Shown: positions 36,993 to 48,048, counted from the first letter of the stretch. The stretch is 64,000 nt of DNA from Collinsella sp. (GCA_018380195.1 JAGZUC010000005.1:30887-94886); one strand, 5' to 3'. Made by a program: numbers and translations. Notes: a model not told the origin generated them from the letters alone.

Positions 36993-37757
36993 ATGCTGCT
37001 ACCCGATTCCAAGACCGAGCTCGTCCGCCGTGGCAACAAGGTCGTTTACGACCTGGGCGACAAGATCGTCAAGGTCTTTAACGAGACCAAGCCTGTCTCC
37101 GACGTGTTCAACGAGGCTTTGAATCTTGCCCGCATCAATGAGTGCGGCATCCGCAGCCCCAAGGCTCTCGAGGTTTCCCAGCTCGAGAACGCCAACGGCT
37201 GGGCGCTCGTGACCGAGAAGGTTCCGGGCACCACCCTTGCCGAGAAGATGACTGCCGAGCCCCAGCGCTTTGGTGAGTACCTCGAGATGTTCGTCGACCT
37301 CCAGATCGAGATCCACGGCTACACCTCCCCGCTGCTCAACCGTCAGCGCGACAAGTTCGCCCGCATGATCGACAGCCTTGATCAGCTCAATGCCACCACG
37401 CGCTACAACCTTCAGGAGCGTCTGGACGGTATGACCAAGGAGTTCAAGGTCTGCCACGGCGACTTCAACCCCTCCAACGTCATCGTCGGCGACGACGGCC
37501 AGCTCTATGTGTGCGACTGGGCACACGCCACCCAGGGCTCCCCTGCTGCCGACGTTGCCACCACCTACCTGCTCTTTGCCCTCAACAGCAAGGACCAGGC
37601 CGAGGCCTACCTGGAGCTCTACTGCGACCGTGCCGACATGCCCATGCAGGTCGTGCGTCAGTGGACGAGCATCGTCGCCGCTTCCGAGCTCGCTCGTAAG
37701 CGCAACGTGAACGATGAGTTCCTGAAGAACTGGATCGACGTCGTCGATTATCAGTAA
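36993..37757 (+). CDS. APH-family small-molecule kinase
   Basis: A 254-residue aminoglycoside-phosphotransferase-fold kinase. The catalytic loop C-H-G-D-F-N-P-S-N-V near 155 and the metal-binding C-D-W-A-H-A near 173 are intact. The N-terminal lobe has K-I-V-K-V-F with the ATP-binding lysine, and E-A near 45. Similar proteins have been called Fructosamine/choline kinase-like or TIGR02172-type, but no substrate can be named here. It follows adhE by 89 bases on the same strand and ends at a strong terminator, so partial co-transcription is likely. A resistance role is not implied. Confidence 0.85.
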   Translation: MLLPDSKTELVRRGNKVVYDLGDKIVKVFNETKPVSDVFNEALNLARINECGIRSPKALEVSQLENANGWALVTEKVPGTTLAEKMTAEPQRFGEYLEMFVDLQIEIHGYTSPLLNRQRDKFARMIDSLDQLNATTRYNLQERLDGMTKEFKVCHGDFNPSNVIVGDDGQLYVCDWAHATQGSPAADVATTYLLFALNSKDQAEAYLELYCDRADMPMQVVRQWTSIVAASELARKRNVNDEFLKNWIDVVDYQ

Positions 37758-37792
37758 TATCTGAGCGATTTATTTCGCATCGGAGGCACAAT

Positions 37793-37834
37793 GGAAAACC
37801 CCGCAGCTCGCATGGGCTGTGGGGTTTTCCTTTT
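37793..37834 (+). terminator. Intrinsic terminator after the APH-like kinase
   Basis: GGAAAACCCCGCAGC (37793-37807) pairs with GCTGTGGGGTTTTCC (37816-37830), followed by TTTT. It faces the convergent proS terminator. Confidence 0.93.
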
Positions 37835-37861
37835 AGATATCGAGGATGCTACAAGATAATA

Positions 37862-37905
37862 GGACGGCCCCGCATCTCCCCGATTGGAGAAATGCGGGGC
37901 CGTCC
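37862..37905 (-). terminator. proS intrinsic terminator
   Basis: A perfect 14-base stem (37862-37875 with 37892-37905) is extended by a short inner stem, CTCC with GGAG. On the minus strand the tail TATTATCTT is T-rich but interrupted. It closes the pyrH-to-proS operon. Confidence 0.75.
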
Positions 37906-37935
37906 CACATATCGAACTACAAGCGAAATCGTCGA

Positions 37936-39657
<1,722 letters not shown>

Positions 39658-40740
39658 TTATTTCTCCTCAATAAGCTTGTCGACCTCTGCCATAAGCGCG
39701 TCGACAATTTGGTCCTCAGCTACTTTACCAATGATCTGGCCATGCGAAAAGAGCAAGGCCTGACCACGTCCGCAAGCAACGCCCAGGTCGGCATCAGAAG
39801 CCTCGCCGGGGCCATTGACCGCGCATCCCATAACGGCGATCGAAAGCGGCGCGGAGTAGTTCTTAAGCCGCTCGGTGACCTCCTCGGCGATGGGAATGAG
39901 GTTAACCTGGCAGCGGGCGCACGTGGGGCACGAGACAATCTCGGGACCACGACGACGCAGGCCCAGCGACTGCAAAATTCCCCAGGCGACCGGCGGCTCC
40001 TCAACCGGATCGGCCGTGAGAGAGACGCGCATGGTGTCACCGATACCCTCAGACAGCAGAATACCAAGGCCCACCGAGCTCTTAATGGTGCCCTGAAGCT
40101 TGGTACCCGCCTCGGTTACGCCCAGGTGAAGCGGAACGTGGGGAATCTCACGCGACAGGGCTCGATAGGTATCGAGCGTCGTTTGCACGCTATGGGCCTT
40201 GGCCGAAAGCACAATGTTCGTAAAGCCGCGGTCCTCAAAGTGCTTGACGAAGCGCTCGCTCGACATCACGAGCTTTTCGGGCTGCGTGAGGTCTTCGCGC
40301 TCGGCGATATCCTGCTCAAGCGAGCCCGCGTTCACGCCAATGCGAATCGCGCACCCAGCGGCGCCCGCGGCATCGATCACGGCATCGACCTTGGCCCAAT
40401 CGCCAATGTTGCCGGGATTGATGCGGAGCTTGGCGGCACCGGCCTCCATAGCGCCAATGGCCAGCTTGTGGTTAAAGTGGATATCGGCAACGATTGGCAC
40501 CGGAGACTCGGCACAGATGGTGCGGAAACCCTCAAGCGCGGCCTCAGTGGGCACGCTCACACGCACGATATCGCAGCCAGCCTGCGCCAACGCGCACACT
40601 TGCGCAAGTGTTGCCTGGGCATCAGCGGTATCGGTGCAGGTCATGGATTGGACCACCACCGGCGCACCGCCACCGATCTGCACACCGCCCACATGCACGG
40701 GGCGCGTCAAATCGCGAGGCAAAGGATGGGATAAAGACAA
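39658..40740 (-). CDS. ispG: 4-hydroxy-3-methylbut-2-enyl diphosphate synthase
   Basis: IspG is an iron-sulfur enzyme of the MEP isoprenoid pathway. The 360 residues have a TIM barrel starting V-Q-S-M-T and a C-terminal cluster domain with C-P-T-C-A-R-C near 270 and M-G-C-A-V-N-G-P-G-E-A near 310. TTG 40740 is preferred, nine bases after GGGGA and 13 past the rseP stop; GTG 40749 is the alternative but touches that site. It forms the dxr-rseP-ispG trio, so two MEP steps are in one operon. Confidence 0.93.
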   Translation of the reverse strand: MSLSHPLPRDLTRPVHVGGVQIGGGAPVVVQSMTCTDTADAQATLAQVCALAQAGCDIVRVSVPTEAALEGFRTICAESPVPIVADIHFNHKLAIGAMEAGAAKLRINPGNIGDWAKVDAVIDAAGAAGCAIRIGVNAGSLEQDIAEREDLTQPEKLVMSSERFVKHFEDRGFTNIVLSAKAHSVQTTLDTYRALSREIPHVPLHLGVTEAGTKLQGTIKSSVGLGILLSEGIGDTMRVSLTADPVEEPPVAWGILQSLGLRRRGPEIVSCPTCARCQVNLIPIAEEVTERLKNYSAPLSIAVMGCAVNGPGEASDADLGVACGRGQALLFSHGQIIGKVAEDQIVDALMAEVDKLIEEK

Positions 40741-40753
40741 TCCAAACACTCCC

Positions 40754-42115
40754 CTACAGAATAAATCGAAGGATGTCGGAACGAAGCATATAGACAAACA
40801 GCAGCGCAAAGAGCGCGATGCCCACATAGCTCACAATCGTCTGGACCTTGAGCGGAAGCTCGCGGCCAGCAATCTTTTGAATGATCTCGATGACCAGCTT
40901 GCCGCCATCGAGTGGTGGGATGGGCAGCAGGTTCATAAAGCCAAGCGAGAACGAAATGAGGGCGGCAAACGAAAGGAACGTGGCAGGGCCGGCAGCAGCA
41001 GCCTGTGAGGACATAACGCTAATGCCCACGATCGAAGAAGACTGATCGAGAATCTCCATCGTATGCTGCGGCTGGAGCAGGCGCATCACGCCCTCCGCTG
41101 TCTGCACGACATAGGAGAACGAAAGGCGAGCCGACGTGATGGGGTCTAAACGGACCACCTGCGTAGAGGCATACACACCTAGGCGCTCGTCCTCTTTGAG
41201 CGCAACCGAGGTCGAATGCTGCTTGCCGTCGCGCTCATACTCAATGGCGATATCGTCCTTACCGGCGGCCTTGCCGATGGCATCGTAAACGTCCATCCAG
41301 GTAGAGCACGATACTCCGTCAACCGAAAGGATCGCGTCGCCGCCCTCGATACCCGCCTTGGCGGCAATAGACCCCTCGTCAACCTGACCAATCACGTTGG
41401 TATCCATCGGCACGGTGACACCCGCAATAGAGTAGATGCTCATAAGCAGCAAAAAACCCGTCAGGATATTGACGAGAATGCCCGCGAGCAGCATAAAGGC
41501 GCGCTTGAGAAAGCCCTGGCCAAGATAAGTGTGCGAGCGCTCTTGCGCCAAGAAATCAGCCTCGCCGCACGGCAGCTCCCACACATCGCCCTCGGCAGTC
41601 GCATGCTCTCGATCGAACCGGCGGCCGTCAAAGGTGGTGTAACCCGCCGCGTCTCGCGGCAGCGTCTGATACTTGGTGGGATAGTAGCTCGGCGAGGGTT
41701 TCTCCCCTTCCTCATACCAGGGAGCGATGGAGCCCCAGCCCAGCAACAGAGCACAAGCCTCGAGCACATCCTCCTCGGAAAGCTCGAGCTCGACAGCAAG
41801 GTCGGCCACGGTCACGCGACCATGACGGTAGATAGCCGCGAGCACGCGATCGGCGCAGGAGACATCGGTCGGATCCATACCGCAGATGGCAGCGTAGCCA
41901 CCCAGCAGCAGCGGGGTCACGCCAAACTTGGTTCCAATGCGACGCGACGTGTAATGGATGTCAAAGCGGCACGGCAGGCCCAAAAAGAACTCGGTCACAC
42001 GGACGCCGCAGGCACGCGCCGCCAAAAAGTGGCCGCCCTCGTGCAAAAACACGAGGACGGAAAGCATCAGCAGGCCCCAAAAGACCGATGAGAGAACGCT
42101 CAGAACAGTATCCAT
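40754..42115 (-). CDS. rseP: RseP-family site-2 protease with inserted domain
   Basis: An M50 intramembrane zinc protease that cleaves membrane-bound anti-sigma factors or signal peptides. The 453 residues show H-E-G-G-H at 25-29 in the first helix, a PDZ domain (about 235-320), and N-L-L-P-I-P-P-L-D-G-G near 395 carrying the third metal ligand. About 100 extra residues (86-187) follow the loop G-G-Y-A-A-I-C-G-M-D. Their first half looks like a winged helix (R-V-L-A-A-I-Y-R-H-G-R-V-T-V-A-D-L-A). ATG 42115 is chosen; TTG 42130 is a possible alternative. Confidence 0.92.
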   Translation of the reverse strand: MDTVLSVLSSVFWGLLMLSVLVFLHEGGHFLAARACGVRVTEFFLGLPCRFDIHYTSRRIGTKFGVTPLLLGGYAAICGMDPTDVSCADRVLAAIYRHGRVTVADLAVELELSEEDVLEACALLLGWGSIAPWYEEGEKPSPSYYPTKYQTLPRDAAGYTTFDGRRFDREHATAEGDVWELPCGEADFLAQERSHTYLGQGFLKRAFMLLAGILVNILTGFLLLMSIYSIAGVTVPMDTNVIGQVDEGSIAAKAGIEGGDAILSVDGVSCSTWMDVYDAIGKAAGKDDIAIEYERDGKQHSTSVALKEDERLGVYASTQVVRLDPITSARLSFSYVVQTAEGVMRLLQPQHTMEILDQSSSIVGISVMSSQAAAAGPATFLSFAALISFSLGFMNLLPIPPLDGGKLVIEIIQKIAGRELPLKVQTIVSYVGIALFALLFVYMLRSDILRFIL

Positions 42116-42140
42116 AAAACGAAAAAGCAATCCTTATGGG

Positions 42141-43328
42141 TTAAGAACGGGCTGTGGCGAGCACCTGCGCGGCCTTTTCACGCGCCCAGCCATCGATGTC
42201 GCGAAGCTGTTCAAACGAATCGACCGTCTGGGCATCGTGAGCATCCATGCAAGATTCCACAATGCGGTCGATATCGGTAAAACTGCAGCCATCATGCAGG
42301 AAGGCATCGACGGCGACCTCGTTGGCGGCATTGAGCACGCACGGCATGGTGCCGCCCGTCTTGCCGGCACGTTCGGCCAGCGCAAGGCAGCGGAAGGTAT
42401 CCATATCGGCCGCGTCAAAGGTAAGCTGTCCCAACTCGCGGAAGTCGATACGCGGAGCCGGCGTATCCCAACGCTCGGGATACGAGAAGGCAAACTGGAT
42501 GGGAATGCGCATGTCAGAGGCACCGAGATGCGCCATCACGGAGCCGTCGGCAAACTCAACCATGGAGTGAATCTTGGACTGGCGCTGCACGACCACGTTA
42601 ATGAAATCGAGATCGCAGCCGAACAGATGCATGGCCTCGATACGTTCCAGACCTTTGTTCATGAGGGTGGCGGAGTCAATCGTGATCTTGGCACCCATAG
42701 CCCACGTAGGATGCGCCAGGGCATCGGCGCGCGTCACACGATCGAGCTCGTCACGCGTACGGCCAAAGAACGGGCCGCCCGAGCAGGTAAGCCAAATGCA
42801 GTGAGCCTCGCGCGGATTCTCGCCAAGATAGCACTGGTAGATGGCAGAATGCTCGGAGTCGACAGGGATAAGCTGGCCCGGCTGCGCCAACGGCATAAGC
42901 AGATCGCCACCGACGACGAGCGACTCCTTGTTGGCCAGGGCAAGACGCTTGTTCGAGGTCAGAGCAGCATGGCTCGCCTCGAGACCGGCAGCGCCCACGA
43001 TGGCAACGAGCACGCAGTCGACATCATCGCGGCATGCGAGCTCGCACACGGCCTGCGCGCCAACGCCGAGCTCCGTGCCCTCGGGCAGTTCCTGCAGTAC
43101 AGCGTCGGCGCCATGGGAGGCGTCCGCCACGGCAACCGCCGGGACCGAGAACTCACGGGCAGCGGCAACGAGCTCGGGGGTGCTGGAGTTAACGGACAGC
43201 GCCGTAACCTGCAGGCGATCGGCATGCTGACGGCACACGTCGAGCGCCTGAGTGCCGATAGAACCCGTACAGCCCAGAATGGCAACACGAAGACGCCCAT
43301 CGGGACCGTAGGTGGTCTGATAAGCCAT
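42141..43328 (-). CDS. dxr: 1-deoxy-D-xylulose 5-phosphate reductoisomerase
   Basis: Dxr makes 2-C-methylerythritol 4-phosphate, the committed MEP step. The 395 residues have NADPH-binding G-C-T-G-S-I-G-T-Q near 20, L-A-N-K-E-S-L-V-V-G near 135, and the metal and substrate site I-P-V-D-S-E-H-S-A-I-Y-Q near 160. ATG 43328 overlaps the cdsA stop (TAATG) and has GGAGG nine bases upstream. Confidence 0.96.
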   Translation of the reverse strand: MAYQTTYGPDGRLRVAILGCTGSIGTQALDVCRQHADRLQVTALSVNSSTPELVAAAREFSVPAVAVADASHGADAVLQELPEGTELGVGAQAVCELACRDDVDCVLVAIVGAAGLEASHAALTSNKRLALANKESLVVGGDLLMPLAQPGQLIPVDSEHSAIYQCYLGENPREAHCIWLTCSGGPFFGRTRDELDRVTRADALAHPTWAMGAKITIDSATLMNKGLERIEAMHLFGCDLDFINVVVQRQSKIHSMVEFADGSVMAHLGASDMRIPIQFAFSYPERWDTPAPRIDFRELGQLTFDAADMDTFRCLALAERAGKTGGTMPCVLNAANEVAVDAFLHDGCSFTDIDRIVESCMDAHDAQTVDSFEQLRDIDGWAREKAAQVLATARS

Positions 43329-44227
43329 TACAGCACGCCTCCGATCATCAGCAGCAGCTGCGCGGTAATGCAGCCAAAGATGAGCGAATCGCTGCGGTCG
43401 AGCATGCCGCCGTGGCCCGGTATGAGATTGCCGGAATCTTTAACGCCCACACCGCGCTTGATACGCGACTCGATGAGGTCGCCGATAACGCCCAGGATGG
43501 AGACGACCACGCCGCACAGCAGTGCATAGGGCAGGCTCAGCTTATAGAAGTGCGTTGCCCACAGGATGAGCCAGATCAAGACAGAGCCCAAAATGCCGCC
43601 GACAAAGCCTTCCCAGCTCTTTTTGGGGGAAATCTTGGGAACCATCTTATGCTTGCCAATGCGGCTGCCCACGATATAGGCAAACGAGTCGGAAACCCAA
43701 AGGGACGCGCAAACGCCCACCGAAAGCAGTGCACCGGCAAAACCGGGCACGGCATCGCGCAGCAGCACGATAGCCGACAGCATAAAGCCAGTGTAGATAG
43801 GGCCCATGAGCGTCACGGCAACGTCAGAGATGCGAGTGCGCGGAGACCAGACATACCAAATGCCCACAGCGAGCATCAGGGCAAAAAGCAGGGCATTCAG
43901 CAACATCGAATCGCCCAACGCCGACAGCGGAAAGAGTACGGCGGCAGCGATACCCATGCGCTCGTTAGCCATCTTGCCATCGAGCCTTGTCATACGGAAA
44001 AACTCATAGCAGCACAGGCCGCTCATGACAGAAACAAAGATGGCAGTGGGCACGATACCCAAAACCAGGCACAGGATAAAGACAACAGCGTAGACGATAC
44101 CAGCGGCGGCACGGGTAATAAAGCCCGCCAGCCACGAACCGGTGCCGCTCTTCACTGCAGGCGCTCCCGCAGTGGCAGCTTTACGCGCAGGCGTCTTGGG
44201 AGCAGATGCCTTGGGACGATCGGACAC
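43328..44227 (-). CDS. cdsA: Phosphatidate cytidylyltransferase
   Basis: CdsA makes CDP-diacylglycerol for phospholipid synthesis. The 299-residue polytopic membrane protein carries the signature near its C-terminus, S-R-I-K-R-G-V-G-V-K-D-S-G-N, then I-P-G-H-G-G-M-L-D-R-S-D-S. S-P-K-K-S-W-E-G is also present. The first 35 residues are a basic, A/P/K-rich cytoplasmic tail. GTG 44227 follows GGAGG by seven bases, just past the uppS stop. Confidence 0.95.
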   Translation of the reverse strand: MSDRPKASAPKTPARKAATAGAPAVKSGTGSWLAGFITRAAAGIVYAVVFILCLVLGIVPTAIFVSVMSGLCCYEFFRMTRLDGKMANERMGIAAAVLFPLSALGDSMLLNALLFALMLAVGIWYVWSPRTRISDVAVTLMGPIYTGFMLSAIVLLRDAVPGFAGALLSVGVCASLWVSDSFAYIVGSRIGKHKMVPKISPKKSWEGFVGGILGSVLIWLILWATHFYKLSLPYALLCGVVVSILGVIGDLIESRIKRGVGVKDSGNLIPGHGGMLDRSDSLIFGCITAQLLLMIGGVL

Positions 44228-44229
44228 GA

Positions 44230-45024
44230 TTAAGCCTCCTCGGTCTTGCTCAGTCCACCAAACCTACGGTCACGGCCCTGATAGGCCAAAATGGCGTCGA
44301 CAAGGCCCCAACGATCAAAGTCGGGCCAATAGGTATCGGTGACGTAGAACTCGGAATAAGCCACCTGCCACAGCAGATAGTTCGAAAGGCGCAACTCACC
44401 AGAGGTGCGAATTACAAGCTCAGGATCGGGAAGACCGGCGGTATAGAGGTGGGAAGCCACCATGTCGTCATCAATTGCGGCAGGATCGATCTTACCGGCG
44501 GCAGTGTCGAGTGCGATTTGACGGACAGCGCGGGTAATCTCGGCACGCGCGCCGTAGTTGACGGCAAGCGCCAGCGTCATACCGGTGTGATCGGCGCACT
44601 CGGCAAGACCGCGTTCAAAAACGTCGCGGGTCTTCTTGGGCAGCGCGGAAATGTCACCCAAAAAGACAACACGCACGTTTTCGCGCTTCAGAAGCGGCAG
44701 CTCGTCGATAAACGTCTTGGCAAACAGATGCATCAAGACGTTGACCTCATGCTGCGGACGGTTCCAGTTTTCGGTAGAAAACGCATAGGCAGAAAGCACG
44801 TCGACGCCTAGGCGCACGCAGGCGGTAATGATCTCGCGCAGCGAGACGATACCTGCCTTATGACCCTCGGTGCGTGCAAGACCGCGCGACGTGGCCCAAC
44901 GACCGTTGCCGTCCATGATGCACGAGATATGGTGCGGAATCTTATTGAGGTCAAGGTCGGAAAAACCGACGCCCACAGGGGCGTCGGCAAAGTACTCGAC
45001 CAGTTTATGCTCGTCGTATTGCAC
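44230..45024 (-). CDS. uppS: Isoprenyl (undecaprenyl) diphosphate synthase
   Basis: A cis-prenyltransferase that makes the lipid carrier for cell-wall synthesis. The 264 residues show I-M-D-G-N-G-R-W-A near 36, G-H-K-A-G, F-S-T-E-N-W-x-R-P, and the C-terminal I-R-T-S-G-E-L-R-L-S-N-Y-L-L-W-Q. GTG 45024 follows GGAG in the end of frr. Chain length is not determined by sequence alone; C55 is the usual product at this locus. Confidence 0.95.
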   Translation of the reverse strand: MQYDEHKLVEYFADAPVGVGFSDLDLNKIPHHISCIMDGNGRWATSRGLARTEGHKAGIVSLREIITACVRLGVDVLSAYAFSTENWNRPQHEVNVLMHLFAKTFIDELPLLKRENVRVVFLGDISALPKKTRDVFERGLAECADHTGMTLALAVNYGARAEITRAVRQIALDTAAGKIDPAAIDDDMVASHLYTAGLPDPELVIRTSGELRLSNYLLWQVAYSEFYVTDTYWPDFDRWGLVDAILAYQGRDRRFGGLSKTEEA

Positions 45025-45025
45025 C

Positions 45026-45562
45026 TTAGATCTCCATGACCTCGGCTTCTTTTTCCTTCAGAAGCTCCTCGACCTTGGCGACATACTCATCGGTGTGCTT
45101 CTGGACCTTGGCCTGCTCGCGACGGACATCGTCCTCGGTGAGCTCCTCATCGCGCTCGAGCTTGTTGTTAAAGTCGCGACGGATGTTACGGATAGACACC
45201 TTGGCCTGCTCGGCGTACTCGCGGCACTCCTTGACGAGCTCGCGACGGCGCTCCTCAGTGGGGGCCGGGAACGGCAGACGAACGACGGTGCCATCGGAGT
45301 TGGGGGTAATGCCCAGATCGGAAGCGCCGATGGCCTTGACGATAGCGTTGATGAGTGCCTTGTCCCACGGCTCGATGAGCAGCATGTGAGCCTCGGGGGT
45401 CTTGACGGCGGCAACCTGCGTGACCGGCGTGGGGACACCGTAATAATCAACGGTGATGTCGGACAGAATGTTGGCGTTGGCGCGGCCGGTACGGACCTTG
45501 GAGAAGTTATGCTTGAGGGACTCGAGCGACTTGTCCATATGGGCGGTGATGTTCTCTGCCAT
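45026..45562 (-). CDS. frr: Ribosome recycling factor
   Basis: RRF splits post-termination ribosomes with EF-G. The 178 residues show R-T-G-R-A-N near 26, the Y-Y-G-V-P-T-P turn near 44, and V-R-L-P-F-P-A-P-T-E-E-R-R-R-E-L near 100. ATG 45562 lies two bases past the pyrH stop, the conserved pyrH-frr pair. Confidence 0.97.
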   Translation of the reverse strand: MAENITAHMDKSLESLKHNFSKVRTGRANANILSDITVDYYGVPTPVTQVAAVKTPEAHMLLIEPWDKALINAIVKAIGASDLGITPNSDGTVVRLPFPAPTEERRRELVKECREYAEQAKVSIRNIRRDFNNKLERDEELTEDDVRREQAKVQKHTDEYVAKVEELLKEKEAEVMEI

Positions 45563-45564
45563 GC

Positions 45565-46287
45565 TTAATCCTCCTGATAGACGAGCGTGCCGACGGGCTC
45601 ACCCGAAAGCGCGCGCTTGACGGTGTCCTCGCCATCGATGTTGAGGACCAAAATAGGCATACGGTTATCCTGGCACAGAGCCGTAGCCGTGGAATCCATA
45701 ACCTGCAGGCCGCGAACGAGAACCTCGTGATAGGTAATCTTGTCAAAACGGACGGCATCGGCGCACTTGACGGGATCCTTGTCGTAGATGCCGTCAACCT
45801 TGGTGGCTTTAATCAGAATCTCGGCGCCGATCTCGCACGCACGAAGAGCCGCGGCGGTGTCGGTCGTAAAGTACGGATTGCCCGAACCGGCGGCAAAAAT
45901 AACGACGTTGCCCTTGGAAAGGTGGTTGATGGCGCGACGGCGAATATAGGGCTCGCAGATCTCGTTCATCTGGATAGCGCTCATCACACGGCAGGGAACA
46001 TCGTTATGCTCGAAGGCATCCTGCAGAGCGAGCGCGTTCATAACGGTTGCAAGCATGCCCATGTAGTCGGCCTGAGCACGCTCCATGCCACCGGCAGCGC
46101 CGGCCATGCCGCGGAAAATATTGCCACCGCCGACAACGACGCCGACCTCATGACCAACGGCGAGCAGCTCCTTGACCTGCTTGGCAAGATGGTCGGTAAC
46201 CTTGGGGTCGATGCCATATTGGCCGTCGCCCATCAGTGCTTCGCCAGAAAGCTTAAGAAGCACGCGTTTATATCGGATGTCGGACAA
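45565..46287 (-). CDS. pyrH: UMP kinase
   Basis: PyrH phosphorylates UMP to UDP, linking to the pyrimidine operon elsewhere in the window. The 240 residues show the amino-acid-kinase fold: K-R-V-L-L-K-L-S-G-E-A near 8, V-V-V-G-G-G-N-I-F-R-G near 52, and the T-D-T-A-A-A-L-R-A segment. The start is TTG 46287, with GGAGG six bases upstream. A terminator separates it from tsf, so it probably has its own promoter or relies on readthrough. Confidence 0.96.
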   Translation of the reverse strand: MSDIRYKRVLLKLSGEALMGDGQYGIDPKVTDHLAKQVKELLAVGHEVGVVVGGGNIFRGMAGAAGGMERAQADYMGMLATVMNALALQDAFEHNDVPCRVMSAIQMNEICEPYIRRRAINHLSKGNVVIFAAGSGNPYFTTDTAAALRACEIGAEILIKATKVDGIYDKDPVKCADAVRFDKITYHEVLVRGLQVMDSTATALCQDNRMPILVLNIDGEDTVKRALSGEPVGTLVYQED

Positions 46288-46346
46288 AGCGATCCTCCTT
46301 TAATTAGACTTTCAATATGATATCAAAGGCTCTGATAAGAGCCATG

Positions 46347-46381
46347 AAAAAGCAGGCTGTGAGTAAAACCCACAGCCTGCT
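46347..46381 (-). terminator. rpsB-tsf intrinsic terminator
   Basis: An 11-base stem (46351-46361 with 46371-46381) is followed on the minus strand by five T at 46347-46351. It sits 23 bases past the tsf stop and upstream of pyrH. Confidence 0.88.
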
Positions 46382-46404
46382 CATTACCAGCTACAAGAGC
46401 TTAT

Positions 46405-47274
46405 TTACTCGCCACGGACCAGACGGTCAAAGGCAACGACGGTAATGGTGTCGCCGAGCTCCTTGGAGACCTGCTCAGCGTACTTCTTGATAGTGAGGGA
46501 GCTGTCCTTGATGAACTCCTGCTCGGTGAGCACGGACTGCTTGTAGAACTTCTCCAGACGGCCGACAGCCATCTTCTCCTGAATGGCCTCGGGCTTGCCG
46601 GACTCGGCAGCCTGAGCCATGTAGATCTGCTTCTCGTGCTCGACGGTCTCGGCCGGAACCTGATCGCGGGTAGCGCTGATCGGGGCGACGGCGGCAACCT
46701 GAAGGGCAACGTCGTGAGCGAAGGCCTTGAAGGACTCAGCCTGAGCGGTCTCGGCCTTCTCGAAGGCGAACTCGACGAGGACGCCGATCTTACCACCCAT
46801 GTGGATGTAAGAAGCAAGCGCGCCGTTCTCAGCCTTGCGGGCAGCGAAGCGGGAGATCTTCATGTTCTCGCCCATGATGTGAATCATCTCGGTGAGCTCG
46901 GAGGAAACAGTCTCCTCGCCCATCGGCTTCTCGAGCAGAGCGTCGACGTCAGCAGGCTCGGTGGTAGCGACAACCTCAGCGACCTTGGAAGCAAAGCCGG
47001 TGAACTTGGCGTTGGAGCCAACGAAGTCGGTCTCGCAGGAGAGCTCGAGCAGAGCGCCGGTCTTGCCATCCTCGGAGACGAACGCGGCGACAGCGCCCTC
47101 GTTGGTCTCACGGCCAGCCTTCTTGGCAGCCTTGGCGAGGCCATTTTTGCGCAGAACGTCGACAGCGGCGTCCATGTCGCCGTCAGCCTCAACGAGAGCC
47201 TTCTTGCACTCCATCATCGGGGAGTCGGTCATCTCGCGGAGCTGCTTGACCATAGCGGCGGTAATCTGGGCCAT
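46405..47274 (-). CDS. tsf: Translation elongation factor Ts
   Basis: EF-Ts is the nucleotide exchange factor for EF-Tu. The 289 residues begin with the UBA-like domain (V-K-Q-L-R-E-M-T-D-S-P-M-M-E-C-K-K-A-L near 10-28). The core follows, with E-L-S-C-E-T-D-F-V near 75, which contacts EF-Tu. ATG 47274 follows AAAGGAA by six bases; the frame is open five codons further. It pairs with rpsB. Confidence 0.97.
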   Translation of the reverse strand: MAQITAAMVKQLREMTDSPMMECKKALVEADGDMDAAVDVLRKNGLAKAAKKAGRETNEGAVAAFVSEDGKTGALLELSCETDFVGSNAKFTGFASKVAEVVATTEPADVDALLEKPMGEETVSSELTEMIHIMGENMKISRFAARKAENGALASYIHMGGKIGVLVEFAFEKAETAQAESFKAFAHDVALQVAAVAPISATRDQVPAETVEHEKQIYMAQAAESGKPEAIQEKMAVGRLEKFYKQSVLTEQEFIKDSSLTIKKYAEQVSKELGDTITVVAFDRLVRGE

Positions 47275-47319
47275 TGTGGTTCCTTTCAAAGAGATGAAAA
47301 AGAATTAACTAAGACTGAT

Positions 47320-48048
47320 TTACTCGGCCTTGGGCTCAGCGGCCATCTCGGCCTCGGAGACCTGCTCCTTGCCGGAGCCAGCGAGGCAGGCGTCAGCCAT
47401 GAGCTCGCACATAAGGGTGACAGCGGAGATAGCGTCATCGTTGCAGGGGATGCCGTACTCGACCTCGTCGGGATCGGAGTTGGTGTCGATCAGAGCGACA
47501 ACGGGGATGTTCAGGCGCTGAGCCTCCTTGATGGCGTTCTCCTCGCGCTTGGTGTCGATGACGAAGAGAGCCTGGGGCAGACCCTTCATGTCGCGAGCGC
47601 CACCGAGGTTGGTCTGGAGCTTGGTGAGCTCCTTGCCGAGAACAGCCTGCTCCTTCTTGGGCAGAACAGCCATGCGGCCGTCCTCGACCATGGCCTCGAG
47701 CTCCTCCATGCGGTTGATGCGGGAGCGGATGGTGACGAAGTTGGTCAGCATACCGCCGAGCCAACGCTGGTTGATGTAGGGCATGTTGGCGCGCTCAGCA
47801 GCGTTCTTGACGGCCTCCTGAGCCTGCTTCTTGGTGCCGACGAACAGCACGTTGCCACCCTTGGCGACGTTCTTGACGAAGGTGTAGGCCTGGTCGGCGT
47901 CGAGGATGGTCTGCTTGAGGTCGAGGATGTAGATGCCGTTGCGCTCACCGAAGATGAACGGCTTCATCTTAGGGTTCCAGCGACGGGTCTGGTGACCGAA
48001 GTGGCAGCCGGCCTCGAGCAGGGTGCGGATATTAATCTTGGTAGCCAT
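47320..48048 (-). CDS. rpsB: 30S ribosomal protein S2
   Basis: S2 is a late-assembling 30S protein. The 242 residues show L-L-E-A-G-C-H-F-G-H-Q-T-R-R-W-N-P-K-M near 10-28, G-T-K-K-Q-A, Y-I-N-Q-R-W-L-G-G-M-L-T-N, and I-P-V-V-A-L-I-D-T-N-S-D-P. ATG 48048 follows AGGAGG by six bases. The leader of about 135 bases between promoter and start has several G+C-rich stems that could bind S2, but no known leader motif was recognised. Confidence 0.97.
   Translation of the reverse strand: MATKINIRTLLEAGCHFGHQTRRWNPKMKPFIFGERNGIYILDLKQTILDADQAYTFVKNVAKGGNVLFVGTKKQAQEAVKNAAERANMPYINQRWLGGMLTNFVTIRSRINRMEELEAMVEDGRMAVLPKKEQAVLGKELTKLQTNLGGARDMKGLPQALFVIDTKREENAIKEAQRLNIPVVALIDTNSDPDEVEYGIPCNDDAISAVTLMCELMADACLAGSGKEQVSEAEMAAEPKAE

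Noticed and set aside
36993..37757. Aminoglycoside resistance gene
   Set aside because: Only the general APH fold is supported. The context with adhE and core-like codon use argues against an acquired resistance gene.
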